Shown in pieces: positions 9,092 through 17,819 of a stretch of 64,000 nt of DNA. How positions within the stretch are numbered: the stretch's first letter is position 1; each line of letters begins with the position of its first letter. Location of the stretch: contig CAJTNN010000004.1 in NCBI GenBank assembly GCA_910577585.1, positions 62,001-126,000 on the forward strand, written 5' to 3'. A program made the position numbers and the translations under genes. Below the pieces are notes generated by a model. The model made no database searches, was not told the DNA's origin, and saw nothing but the letters and a program-made list of their open reading frames with translations. The DNA is from an uncultured Muribaculaceae bacterium. GTDB taxonomy: Bacteria; Bacteroidota; Bacteroidia; Bacteroidales; Muribaculaceae.

Positions 9092-9134
9092 ATAAGTCGT
9101 TTAAGCTTTTTCATAAAAAGCTTAAACGACTTAT
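9092..9134. terminator. 20-bp perfect inverted repeat between manC and the surface-protein gene
   Basis: ATAAGTCGTTTAAGCTTTTT (9092-9111) and its exact complement (9115-9134) flank a 3-nt loop (CAT). It is 60 bp past the manC stop, so it may terminate manC, although only a short T-run exists. It also lies just upstream of the 7919-9067 gene and could be a regulatory palindrome. Confidence 0.6.
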
Positions 9135-9195
9135 TTTAATTCTTGAAGTTATTGTTCTTCAAGCATAAATTTAAACGATATCGGGGTCTGTCGAA

Positions 9196-10275
9196 TCAGA
9201 TGAAGTCGTCGCCAAAGCGCTCCTTGACATCATTCACGACCTGACGGATGCGCTGCTCTTCGGCAATGGGGCATATAAGCAGAGCGTTGCCGGCATCGGC
9301 CACAACGTAGTCTTTCAGCCCTGAGGCCACCACGATGCGGTCAGCACGGTCGATGGCGAAGATAGTGTCCTGGCAGTTATGATGCAGTACGCGGCAATTC
9401 TGAGTCACATTCCCCTCGGCATCGTGGGGAGAGGTCTCGTAGAGCGCCTTCCAACTTCCGAGATCGCTCCAGCCGAGGTCGACGGTCTCGACGTATACAT
9501 TCCGGGCCTTCTCCATGATGGCATAGTCGATAGAGTTGGAGGGGGCATTGGGGAAATTCTTCTCGATAAAGGGTATTTCATCCGGGGTGGCATAGAGTCC
9601 GTCGCCGGCGTCAAACACCTGCGCTGTCTCCGGGTCGTGGAGGTTGAAGGCGTCAAGTATCGACTTGGCCTTCCAGAGGAATATGCCTGCATTCCAGAAG
9701 AACTCGCCGCTGTCAAGAAATACCTTGGCCAACTCCAGGTCAGGCTTCTCGGTGAAGGATTTGACCTTGAAGAAATCGGGAGTGTCAGCCACGGGTGCAC
9801 CTTGCTGGATATATCCGTAGCCGGTCTGCGGTGAGGTAGGCTTTATGCCGAGGGTCAGCAGTCGGTCGGCTGCCTCCACAAATTCGAATCCACGGCGCAG
9901 TGCGGTGTGGAATGCCTTCTCCTTGAGCACAAGATGGTCGGAGGGGAGGGTCACGATCGAAGCCTCCGGGTCAAGGGCCGCGATATGCCGTGCGGCCCAG
10001 CAGATGCAGGGGGCAGTGTTGCGACGGGCGGGTTCGAGAAGTATATTCTCTGCCGGCACTTCCGGCAGCTGGGTGCGTATCAGATCGGCATAACGGTGGT
10101 TGGTGACGAGCAGAATCCTTTCGGCAGGCACCACTTCGAGCACACGGTCGAAGGTGAGTTGCAGCAGACTGCGGCCTGAGCCGAAGAAGTCGAGAAACTG
10201 CTTCGGGCGTTCCTCACGGCTGAAGGGCCAGAACCGCGAGCCCACGCCGCCACACATAATCACACAATAGCGCAT
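9196..10275 (-). CDS. manC: Mannose-1-phosphate guanylyltransferase
   Basis: 359 aa. It makes GDP-mannose from mannose-1-phosphate and GTP for surface glycans. The nucleotidyltransferase pyrophosphorylase motif GGVGSRFWPFSREERPKQFL is at the N-terminus (9-28). Further landmarks are LPSDHLV, TGYGYIQ, VKSFTEKP and the FFWNAGIFLWK segment typical of ManC/MPG. The length fits the monofunctional enzyme without the phosphomannose isomerase domain. It is far from the glycan locus at 48.7-61 kb but may supply it. The start MRYCVIMCGGVGSRFWP matches the family. Confidence 0.95.
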   Translation of the reverse strand: MRYCVIMCGGVGSRFWPFSREERPKQFLDFFGSGRSLLQLTFDRVLEVVPAERILLVTNHRYADLIRTQLPEVPAENILLEPARRNTAPCICWAARHIAALDPEASIVTLPSDHLVLKEKAFHTALRRGFEFVEAADRLLTLGIKPTSPQTGYGYIQQGAPVADTPDFFKVKSFTEKPDLELAKVFLDSGEFFWNAGIFLWKAKSILDAFNLHDPETAQVFDAGDGLYATPDEIPFIEKNFPNAPSNSIDYAIMEKARNVYVETVDLGWSDLGSWKALYETSPHDAEGNVTQNCRVLHHNCQDTIFAIDRADRIVVASGLKDYVVADAGNALLICPIAEEQRIRQVVNDVKERFGDDFI

Positions 10276-10337
10276 GGCATTATATGTAAGATATTAGACA
10301 AGTTTTGATTCAGTATCGCGTTCACATCGCCGTCAGG

Positions 10338-12128
10338 TCAGGCATCGGCCGAGGCTTTAAACTGATGTTTTACACCCTCGACCACATTGAGCATATAGTC
10401 GCCGAGCTTTTCAGCCTCGCCGATGAGGTCCATGAAGAATATGCCCTCCTGATAGTCGTAGACGTGATTGTTGATGTTGAAGATGTTGTCATCGCGCAGG
10501 CGATTGCGGAAGTTGTTGATTTCACGCTCCTTATTGTAGGCGATGATGATGTTGGAGTCTTCGGGCGATTCCATCTGGCGCAGAATCTCAAGCATATTCT
10601 TCATCGCGCCGTCGACCATATCATACATCTTATCAATCTCTTTCATCACACCCTCCTCAAACTCCACATGAATCTGGTTCTTGCGGTTGAGAGTCTTGGC
10701 CACATTGAAGCAGCTGTCGGCAATCGACTCGATTTCGGAGATGATGCGCAGCATTCCGGCCACTCTCATCTTACCCTCAGGGCTGAGTCGGCCCTCGGCC
10801 ACGCGGTTGAGGAAGTTGGCAATCTCAATCTCCATGCGGTCAGAGATATCCTCATACTTCTCAAGGCGTGAGTATAGATTGGTGTAATTGTCGTCCTTCT
10901 CCTTCAGGTGAGTCAGCTCGCGGGCCATGCCGAGCATGCGGTCCACACGCTCTGCGTAGACCAGAATCTCCTTCTGGGCCTGGGTGATATTGAGCTCGGA
11001 GGTGCCGAGCATTCCGCGGCCGATGAATTTGAGTGAGAACTCCTCATCGCTCTCTTTGTGGCGGGCAGGCATGATCCAGCATACGATTTTGACATAGATT
11101 TTCGTAAACCAAATCATTATCAGAAGGTTGCATGTGTTGAACACAGTGGGGAACATTGCCAGCGCGAAAGCCATCGATGCCTGGGCCTTGGCTGTCAGGC
11201 CGCCGGCCGGATTAAGCAGGGTGGTGTCGGCCATCGAGGCCTCTTCGGCAGCAGTGATGGTCATGGGGTTGGTGCCCTCGAGCCACTGTGTGATATCGGC
11301 CACCAGTGCCACGAACGGCTGGAAGATAATCAACACTATTATCGAGCCGAGCACATTGAAGAGCACATGTCCCATAGCCGTGCGTTTGGCCGCGAGGTTA
11401 CCGCTCAATGACGCCAGCACCGGAGTGATGGTGGTGCCGATGTTGCCACCCAGGATGATGGCGCAACCGAGTTCGTAGGTGATCCATCCCTGCGAGCACA
11501 TGATCAATGTGATGGCGAAAGTGGCTGCCGAGCTTTGTGCCACCATGGTCACCACGATGCCTATCGCGAAGAAAATCAGCACCGAACCGTAGCCCATGGT
11601 GGTGTATTTGGTCAGGAACTCCAGCATCGATGGATTCTGCTGCAGATTAGGCACATATTGCGAAATCAGGTCAAGACCCATGAAGAGGAAGCAGAAACCT
11701 ATCAGGAATTCACCCAGCGACTTATAGAAACTCTTCTTCATGAAGAGCATCGGCACGCCGATGGCCAGCAACAGCAGACTGTAGTCTGAGATATTGACCT
11801 CAAACGAGAATGCCGAGATAATCCATGTGGTGACAGTGGTGCCCACGTTGGCGCCGAAAATCACAGCCATAGCCTGCCCCAACGACATGAGACCGGCATT
11901 CACGAAGCTCACCACCATCACGGTAGATGCCGATGAAGACTGGATAAGGGCTGTAATCAACACGCCGGTGATGACGCCGGTGACGCGATTCTTCGTCATT
12001 ATGCCGAGGATATTGCGCAAGCGGTCGCCGGCAACTTTCTGGAGCCCCTCACTCATCACCTTCATGCCGTAGAGGAAGAGGCACACGGCACCGAGGAGGC
12101 TAAGGAAATCGATGATTGAATAATTCAT
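10338..12128 (-). CDS. Na+/phosphate cotransporter family protein with PhoU-like domain
   Basis: 596 aa from the preferred start at 12128 (MNYSIIDFLSLLG); the frame extends to 12158. The N-terminal ~380 residues contain two repeated NptA/PNaS blocks with the signatures ALIQSSSASTVMVVSFVNAG and MVAQSSAATFAITLIMCSQG and around eight to ten membrane segments. The C-terminal ~200 residues form a PhoU-like helical bundle (ISDRMEIEIANFLNRVAEG...). The family takes up inorganic phosphate with Na+ at the inner membrane; the PhoU-like part probably regulates flux. A good promoter lies at 12264-12295, giving a leader of about 130 nt. Confidence 0.92.
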   Translation of the reverse strand: MNYSIIDFLSLLGAVCLFLYGMKVMSEGLQKVAGDRLRNILGIMTKNRVTGVITGVLITALIQSSSASTVMVVSFVNAGLMSLGQAMAVIFGANVGTTVTTWIISAFSFEVNISDYSLLLLAIGVPMLFMKKSFYKSLGEFLIGFCFLFMGLDLISQYVPNLQQNPSMLEFLTKYTTMGYGSVLIFFAIGIVVTMVAQSSAATFAITLIMCSQGWITYELGCAIILGGNIGTTITPVLASLSGNLAAKRTAMGHVLFNVLGSIIVLIIFQPFVALVADITQWLEGTNPMTITAAEEASMADTTLLNPAGGLTAKAQASMAFALAMFPTVFNTCNLLIMIWFTKIYVKIVCWIMPARHKESDEEFSLKFIGRGMLGTSELNITQAQKEILVYAERVDRMLGMARELTHLKEKDDNYTNLYSRLEKYEDISDRMEIEIANFLNRVAEGRLSPEGKMRVAGMLRIISEIESIADSCFNVAKTLNRKNQIHVEFEEGVMKEIDKMYDMVDGAMKNMLEILRQMESPEDSNIIIAYNKEREINNFRNRLRDDNIFNINNHVYDYQEGIFFMDLIGEAEKLGDYMLNVVEGVKHQFKASADA

Positions 12129-12263
12129 AGAAGGATTATTACAGAGTAATTCATTCAAGCGTCGCGCATCCGCCAGAGAGCCGTCGCGTCGCGCCCAGAC
12201 ACCAAAAGATAAACGTATCTGAGCCCCGAAAAGTTAGTCACGCTTAAATTTAGTTACATATTG

Positions 12264-12295
12264 CAAAATTACTCTAAAACTCCCAAACCACCAAA
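12264..12295 (-). promoter_or_regulatory. Predicted promoter for the Na/Pi transporter
   Basis: On the minus strand TTTG (12292-12295), a 20-bp spacer and TAATTTTG (12264-12271) match the Bacteroidota -33/-7 consensus (TTTG, TAnnTTTG). It also lies just beyond the rhuM stop, so it separates the two transcripts. Confidence 0.6.
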
Positions 12296-12351
12296 CCTTT
12301 CATAAAGCTTTTGCTCACCCCCCGCCAAGCCCCTTCAGAAGGTCCGGCCAA

Positions 12352-13353
12352 TTAATTGGAAGGAAGATAATCTTGCAGCGGATTAATATCATCAAAAAGT
12401 CTTAAATCCTCTTCATCGGCTTCTTTAGCCTCCATAATTTTCCGCCTCTTGTTGTACTGTGAATATATATCTTTTACTTTAGCTTCCATCTGTGCAGAGG
12501 TAATTTTCCCTTTTCCATGCAACAATGGTTTGTCTTGAAACTTAAGGAGATTGTCTACATTATCGCGCCAATACTGTAATGTCAAGTCTTGGCGTCCCTT
12601 TACGCGTAATTCAGCACTGGTAAGGAAGATTTCAATCAATCTGTTTAAGTCTTCTATTTCATCTTTTAGAAGATAATTTTTTGCTATGATGATATCTCCT
12701 TTTCTGACAATGCTCCCCTTCCAGGATGTCAACCCCATATTAGGTAGGGACGCGTCTGCACGACTTATTATCAATTCGGCTGCTGTCTGTTCGGTTACTG
12801 CAAATAAGAGTTTATTCTGTGTTTCTGCAAAGAACATCTGAGTGGCTTTATCCATTTTATCATAATCACTGCTAAGCTTGAAGAGGTCTCTTATTTTTTG
12901 ATAAAATCTTTTTTCAGATGCGCGAATATCACGTATTCGAAGCAATAATTCATCAAAATAGTCTACGCGACCATCGGGATTTTTAAGCCTCTCGTCATCC
13001 ATTGTGAATCCCTTGATAAGATACTCCGATAGATGTTCAGTTGCCCATTTCCGGAACTGAGTTCCTCTAATTCCTCTTACGCGATAACCGATGGCAATAA
13101 TCATTTGAAGTGAATAGTACTCCACATTATATTCTTTGCCGTCAGCAGCAGTTGTCAAATATACTTTGACAACTGAATTCTTATCTAATTCGCTATCCGA
13201 TAATATATTGGTTATATGATAACTGATGGTTTGCTTAGAGGTGGAAAAAAGTTCGGCTATTTGGGATTGGTTAAGCCAGATATTACCATCCTTAGCGTAA
13301 AGAGCAACTTTGGTGTTACCATCGGGAGTATTATAAATAATAATATCTTTCAT
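12352..13353 (-). CDS. rhuM: RhuM-family (virulence-type) protein
   Basis: 333 aa. The N-terminal region contains a helix-turn-helix-like segment (NQSQIAELFSTSKQTISYHI, about 28-47) and the RhuM core EYYSLQMIIAIGYRVRGIRG, followed by FRKWATEHLSEYLIKGF. The C-terminal ~130 residues resemble the helical Fic/DOC-like or YD-region tail common in this family. RhuM-type proteins occur sporadically in genomic islands; their molecular function is not established. The gene begins 11 bp after the comM stop on the same strand, and its AT-rich codon usage contrasts with the GC-rich neighbours, suggesting horizontal acquisition into the comM operon. Confidence 0.85.
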   Translation of the reverse strand: MKDIIIYNTPDGNTKVALYAKDGNIWLNQSQIAELFSTSKQTISYHITNILSDSELDKNSVVKVYLTTAADGKEYNVEYYSLQMIIAIGYRVRGIRGTQFRKWATEHLSEYLIKGFTMDDERLKNPDGRVDYFDELLLRIRDIRASEKRFYQKIRDLFKLSSDYDKMDKATQMFFAETQNKLLFAVTEQTAAELIISRADASLPNMGLTSWKGSIVRKGDIIIAKNYLLKDEIEDLNRLIEIFLTSAELRVKGRQDLTLQYWRDNVDNLLKFQDKPLLHGKGKITSAQMEAKVKDIYSQYNKRRKIMEAKEADEEDLRLFDDINPLQDYLPSN

Positions 13354-13364
13354 ATAATAATGTT

Positions 13365-14909
13365 TTAGAAGGTCTGGCCGTAGGTGTCGCGGTCGAGATT
13401 GCGGTAGTTGATGGCTTCGGCGAGGTGGGTGGGGAGAACATCGGGCGAGGCATCGAGGTCGGCGATGGTGCGGGCCACTCGCAGTATGCGGTCGAAGGCG
13501 CGTGCCGACATGCTCATGCGCTCCATGCGCTCCTTCAGCTGCGCCATACCCTTCTCGTCGGGCCAGGCATATTTATGCAGTAGCCGAGAGTTCATCTGGG
13601 CATTGCAGTGTATGCCGGGCTCATCTTTGTAGCGTTCCTGCTGGATGCGGCGGGCGGCCACCACTCTCTGGCGTATGGCCTCTGACGACTCGGCTGCTTC
13701 GCGTGAGGCCAGTTCGTCGAAAGCCACAGGCTGAATCTCTATCTGCAGGTCGATGCGGTCAAGCAGGGGGCCGGAGATGCGGTTCATGTATTTCGCCACT
13801 TGGCCGGGCATGCAGGTGCAGCGTTTGGTGGGATGGCCGTAGTAGCCGCAAGGGCAAGGATTCATCGAGGCCACGAGCATGAATGAGGCCGGATAGTCGA
13901 CGGTGTACTTGGCTCTCGACACTGTTATCACGCGGTCTTCGATGGGTTGACGCAGCACCTCGAGCACTGTGCGCGGAAACTCAGGAAACTCATCAAGAAA
14001 AAGGACGCCATTGTGGGCCAGCGAGATTTCGCCAGGCATCGGTGAGGCTCCTCCCCCCACGAGTGCTACCGGCGAGACGGTGTGGTGGGGTGTGCGGAAG
14101 GGGCGCGAGGTCATGAGCATCGAGCCCTTCGACAGCTTCCCGGCTACAGAGTGAATCTTGGTGGTCTCCAGAGCCTCGGCCATGCTCAGCGGGGGCAATA
14201 TCGAGGGTAGACGCTTGGCCAGCATCGATTTGCCGGCTCCGGGGGGACCCACCATGAGGATGTTGTGTCCTCCGGCGCATGCCACCTCAAAAGCCCGCTT
14301 CACACTCTCCTGCCCCTTGACTTCAGAGAAATCGAAGTCGAAGTGGCCCGCTGCACTGGCAAAGAGAGCACGGGTGTCGATGACCGTGGGCTCCAGCTGA
14401 ATCTTTCCTCCCAGAAACTCCACCACCTCGCGCAGTGAGGAGACACCATACACCTCCAGCTTGTTGACCACCGCTGCCTCGGTGACATTATCCGCCGGTA
14501 CCAGCAGACGTTTCAATCCCAGTTTGCGGGCCATGACTGCCGCCGGCAGCGCACCTCTGACGGGTAATATCGATCCGTCGAGAGCCAGTTCGCCCATCAT
14601 CATCACTGACTCGATGCCCTCGACAGTGAGCTGCTCATTGGCCAGCAGAATACCTACGGCCATAGGGAGGTCGAACGATGCCCCCTCCTTCTTGACATCT
14701 GCCGGCGATAGATTGATGATGGTGTTGCGGCGCGGTGGATCGAACCCGCTTTGCGAAATCGCACTGATGATGCGCTGATGACTTTCGCGCACAGAGGTGT
14801 CGGGGAGACCCACAATCTGAAATCCGCACCCGGAATTGATGAGTGTCTCTACAGTGACGGGCATAGCTTCGATGCCCTGAATGGCGGCGGTGAGAAGTTT
14901 AGAGAGCAT
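13365..14909 (-). CDS. comM: YifB/ComM-family Mg-chelatase-like AAA+ ATPase
   Basis: 514 aa, family-typical length. The N-terminal ~170 residues are the ChlI/Lon-S5-like domain, with INLSPADVKKEGASFDLPMA. Next comes the AAA+ module with Walker A VGPPGAGKSMLAKRL (about 220-234), HNGVLFLDEFPEF as Walker B and MNPCPCGYYGHP as the Cys-containing insertion. The C-terminal Mg_chelatase_C domain ends YRNLDRD. ComM is a hexameric branch-migration helicase that helps integrate foreign DNA in transformation, and it is also present in bacteria not known to be naturally competent. It lies in an operon with the upstream lipoprotein (13-bp gap) and downstream rhuM. Confidence 0.95.
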   Translation of the reverse strand: MLSKLLTAAIQGIEAMPVTVETLINSGCGFQIVGLPDTSVRESHQRIISAISQSGFDPPRRNTIINLSPADVKKEGASFDLPMAVGILLANEQLTVEGIESVMMMGELALDGSILPVRGALPAAVMARKLGLKRLLVPADNVTEAAVVNKLEVYGVSSLREVVEFLGGKIQLEPTVIDTRALFASAAGHFDFDFSEVKGQESVKRAFEVACAGGHNILMVGPPGAGKSMLAKRLPSILPPLSMAEALETTKIHSVAGKLSKGSMLMTSRPFRTPHHTVSPVALVGGGASPMPGEISLAHNGVLFLDEFPEFPRTVLEVLRQPIEDRVITVSRAKYTVDYPASFMLVASMNPCPCGYYGHPTKRCTCMPGQVAKYMNRISGPLLDRIDLQIEIQPVAFDELASREAAESSEAIRQRVVAARRIQQERYKDEPGIHCNAQMNSRLLHKYAWPDEKGMAQLKERMERMSMSARAFDRILRVARTIADLDASPDVLPTHLAEAINYRNLDRDTYGQTF

Positions 14910-14922
14910 AGGGGGGGTAGGA

Positions 14923-16107
14923 TTATTTTTTCTTAGGACGCAGCTTGCGGAAGGCGGCAGCGCTTTTGGCCATATCGGAACCGGAATATTTGATAGTGCC
15001 TTGCGGCGATAGCACGATAAACCACGGTGTGCGGCGCACGCCCAGATTCATCACATCCTTATCGGCAAGACCCTGTGCGGCGAAAGCGCGCACTATGTGG
15101 CGCAACGAGTCATTGCGCAGAGTGTTGCGCCAAAGGGCGGAGTCCGGGGTGAGGCACACATCGGCTATGGCCATCGACGCCGAGTCGGGGCGCCATGCGG
15201 CGAGGCGCCGCAGTGTGTCGAGAGTCGTCTTGTAGTCCGGAGCCTCTTTGTGCCAGTAATAGATTATGGCCGGATGACCGCTCTTGCCGAGATGCAGGGT
15301 GTCGATATTATTGTCGCGGCTTTGCAGAATCAGACTCTTGACCGGATGCTTGGCGGGGTCGGTCAACGGCGGATTGGCCGATTGGGTATCATCGCGGGCA
15401 AGCAGCATCGCGATGTCGGCGGTGGCGCCATTCTCTTCGAGCATCCCCCGCAGCGAGGCGAAGGCGGCAGGGTCAATTGCGGCGTCGTAGTATGACCAGA
15501 GTGTAAGAGCTGCGGCGCGTTGTGAGGGGTCGCTCTTGACGAATGCAGCCACAGCGGCATTCAGTTTGCGTCGGGCGCGCAATGACGCCGAGTCACCCGA
15601 GGCTGAGATTGCGGCTGTGATGAGGTCCTTGTTGGCCAGACGCCATTCCGACAGGCTGGCAGTGGTTTTGTTACCCTCTATCTTCCAGTCGACAGGGTCG
15701 GCCCCCTCCCCTGAGATTTTGATTTTATCGCCGCGCTCGGCATAAAAGATAGCCGCCGGGATATCGGCATTGCCGCGCGAGATGGTCACGAGAGTCGGGA
15801 AGCGGGTTATCCCCGTGGCCATACCCTTGCCGGCAGCCACAGCGATTGCTGTCTCCACCTGCAGCCCACCTCTCGGGTCGGAGGCGTAATAGGATAGCTT
15901 ATAGGTGGAATTTACTGATTCCGGCAGAGAGAAGCTCACCTCAAACTGATTCTTCACGCATCCTGCCAGCCATAGGCATAGCAGGCATAGCAGCATCATC
16001 AGCTGATGCCCGGAATGCCCCCTCCCGTCAGCCGACCGCAATTGGGTATTACTCGTATATTTTGCTGGAACGTTACTCTTGAATATAATCATGTCAGAAA
16101 AAGTCAT
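14923..16107 (-). CDS. Lipoprotein with DUF4369-like N-terminus and thioredoxin-like C-terminus
   Basis: The longest frame gives 394 aa. A lipobox LAGC (Cys50) follows the hydrophobic MMLLCLLCLWLAGC, so the true start is probably internal, for example the TTG at 16041 or ATG at 15999. After the lipobox, residues ~54-140 resemble the beta-rich DUF4369 domain found ahead of thioredoxin folds in Bacteroidota lipoproteins. Residues ~265-390 look like a thioredoxin-like fold (GHPAIIYYWHKE, then VRRTPWFIVLSPQGTIKYSG with the cis-Pro position TP). The CxxC redox motif is missing, so disulfide activity is doubtful. It is the first gene of an operon with comM and rhuM. Confidence 0.75.
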   Translation of the reverse strand: MTFSDMIIFKSNVPAKYTSNTQLRSADGRGHSGHQLMMLLCLLCLWLAGCVKNQFEVSFSLPESVNSTYKLSYYASDPRGGLQVETAIAVAAGKGMATGITRFPTLVTISRGNADIPAAIFYAERGDKIKISGEGADPVDWKIEGNKTTASLSEWRLANKDLITAAISASGDSASLRARRKLNAAVAAFVKSDPSQRAAALTLWSYYDAAIDPAAFASLRGMLEENGATADIAMLLARDDTQSANPPLTDPAKHPVKSLILQSRDNNIDTLHLGKSGHPAIIYYWHKEAPDYKTTLDTLRRLAAWRPDSASMAIADVCLTPDSALWRNTLRNDSLRHIVRAFAAQGLADKDVMNLGVRRTPWFIVLSPQGTIKYSGSDMAKSAAAFRKLRPKKK

Positions 16108-16153
16108 ATACCGAGCCGAGAGATGTCAATTATTGACATTTGGACTCCAACTG

Positions 16154-16185
16154 CAAATTTAGTATAAATTCGCGTGTCGGCCAAA
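16154..16185 (-). promoter_or_regulatory. Predicted promoter for lipoprotein-comM-rhuM operon
   Basis: On the minus strand TTTG (16182-16185), a 20-bp spacer and TAAATTTG (16154-16161) match the consensus well. A second TAAATTTG at 16242-16249 lacks a matching -33 box. Confidence 0.6.
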
Positions 16186-16276
16186 AGCGCAAGTCGCTCC
16201 GCAGGAGCGGTGCGCGGTGCCGCAGGCATTTGGACCGACCGCAAATTTAGTGATAATATAATAATAATCACGTCTG

Positions 16277-17227
16277 TCAGGGGTGATTATTGCGGTAATG
16301 CGGATGATGTTCGAGCAACTGATTGCGCAGATGCGTCGAGTCAAGATGGATGTAAATCTCAGTTGTGGCAATCGATTGATGACCGAGCATCTGCTGGATG
16401 GCCCTGAGATTCGCCCCCCCTTCGAGCAGATGCGTCGCAAAGCTATGGCGCAGCGTGTGGGGCGATACATTCTTTCTGATACCGGCCCCCTCGGCCAATT
16501 GCCGGATAATCAGGAAAATCATAACCCTCGACAGTTTACCTCCGCGGCGATTGAGGAATAGGATATCATCGGCTCCGGCTTTTGGCTCAGGTCGGAATGG
16601 CAGGTATTCGCGTATGCAGTTGAGAGCTGTCGGAGATACGGGCACAATGCGTTGCTTGGCCCCTTTACCCTCGATGATGACCACTCCGTCGTCGGGCGCG
16701 AGGCGCGAGATGCGCATGTCGCATAATTCCGATACCCGCAGACCGCTGCCGTAGAGCATCTCAATAATGGCACGGTTGCGTGGCGACTCATCCTTCTCGG
16801 GCGGAATGGCTGCAATCATGGCGTCAATCTCCTCGACACTCAGCACATCAGGAAGCATGCGGGCTGTGCGCGGAGTCTCAAGAAGGAGAGTTGGGTCGGT
16901 GTCGATTACTCTCTCTGCCAGCAGGAAATGAAAGAATGAGCGCAATGCAGCCACCATTCTTGCCTGCGATGATGCGCAGAGACCCAGGTCATGCAGTGAG
17001 GCCAGGAATTCATGCAGCACATCCTCTGTGATATCGGGAGCATAGGAGCTGCGGGGTGAGGCCGAGGACGGGGCTACATCCCGGCTGAATGTCGACTCAT
17101 CGCCGTCATCAAGAAATTCTACCAGATGACCGATGTCGCGTGTATAAGCCTCGGCTGTGAGGGGTGAGAGCCCGCGCTCGAGGGTGAGGTAATGTGAGAA
17201 GTCTGAAAGATAGCGTGATATCTCCAT
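16277..17227 (-). CDS. xerD: Tyrosine recombinase, XerD-like
   Basis: 316 aa from the ATG at 17227 (MEISRYLSDFSHYLTLERGL), which matches XerD N-termini; the frame runs to 17347 but the extra residues look non-coding. The SAM-like core-binding domain covers about 1-115. The catalytic domain shows Arg in YGSGLRVSEL, Lys in EGKGAKQR, the HTLRHSFATHLLEGG box, His in MLGHQSI and the Tyr nucleophile in TTEIYIHL. XerC/XerD resolve chromosome dimers at dif. A role in mobile-element integration is less likely because the length and motifs are those of the housekeeping enzyme. Confidence 0.9.
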   Translation of the reverse strand: MEISRYLSDFSHYLTLERGLSPLTAEAYTRDIGHLVEFLDDGDESTFSRDVAPSSASPRSSYAPDITEDVLHEFLASLHDLGLCASSQARMVAALRSFFHFLLAERVIDTDPTLLLETPRTARMLPDVLSVEEIDAMIAAIPPEKDESPRNRAIIEMLYGSGLRVSELCDMRISRLAPDDGVVIIEGKGAKQRIVPVSPTALNCIREYLPFRPEPKAGADDILFLNRRGGKLSRVMIFLIIRQLAEGAGIRKNVSPHTLRHSFATHLLEGGANLRAIQQMLGHQSIATTEIYIHLDSTHLRNQLLEHHPHYRNNHP

Positions 17228-17312
17228 AATCAGCGTTGAAATGTGTGTGGGAGCAGTGAGGGGTCGGAATGACGTTGCCGATTGAGGTCGCTGGTGGCCG
17301 GGTGTCGCAAGC

Positions 17313-17819
17313 TCAGGGCAGTGTGTAGCGTGTCGGGCCGAGCACACTGCGTGGGATAATGATTGAGAGTCTGCGAGAGGTCAGCCGGAGTGAAGTAGAT
17401 GGGTCGAAAAGGGCTGACAACTCTTCATATTTATCTTCGTCATTGTCGTTGGCAGGGCTATGTCCCTCGGGCTGGAGAAGCAGCGCGTCGGCCTCCGCGG
17501 CATCTTCGCTTACGCATGCTCCGGCCAATATAGCCGCCTCCTTCACAATCGGAGCAATCCGGGGTGCAATGTATATGCGGGGTGGCCGGCGGTGCTCCAT
17601 GGCCAGCAGCACCGTCAGACGGTAGATGCGGCGTCCCCAACGCGACTCATCGGCAGAGTCACCCTCAAGCGCCGGCAGAGCCTCCGCATAATAAGCATAC
17701 GGAGGCCTCAGATAGAGAGCCTCCGTAATGATTCGGTAAGCTATCGGAGAGTGTACGCCAAACCCTCGGGTGTGGCGCCATCTCCGATATCTGTCAGCTA
17801 TTTGGCTGAGGGGATTCAT
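17313..17819 (-). CDS. Hypothetical protein, shortened methyltransferase-like
   Basis: About 168 aa from an ATG that overlaps the YfhO stop (ATGA), or 176 aa from an upstream ATG at 17843. The N-terminal RYRRWRHTRGFGVHSPIAYR matches the start of a Bacteroidota class I methyltransferase-like family. The expected Rossmann motif (DxGxGxG) is not visible and the body is short, so catalytic methylation is doubtful. The ATGA overlap implies translational coupling with the YfhO gene. Function unknown. Confidence 0.65.
   Translation of the reverse strand: MNPLSQIADRYRRWRHTRGFGVHSPIAYRIITEALYLRPPYAYYAEALPALEGDSADESRWGRRIYRLTVLLAMEHRRPPRIYIAPRIAPIVKEAAILAGACVSEDAAEADALLLQPEGHSPANDNDEDKYEELSALFDPSTSLRLTSRRLSIIIPRSVLGPTRYTLP

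Noticed and set aside
10305..10871. 188-codon plus-strand ORF
   Set aside because: Antisense to the PhoU-like domain of the Na/Pi transporter.
16154..16249. Small RNA gene between two TAAATTTG boxes
   Set aside because: The second box lacks a -33 partner and the interval has only a short GCTCC/GGAGC hairpin without a T-run.
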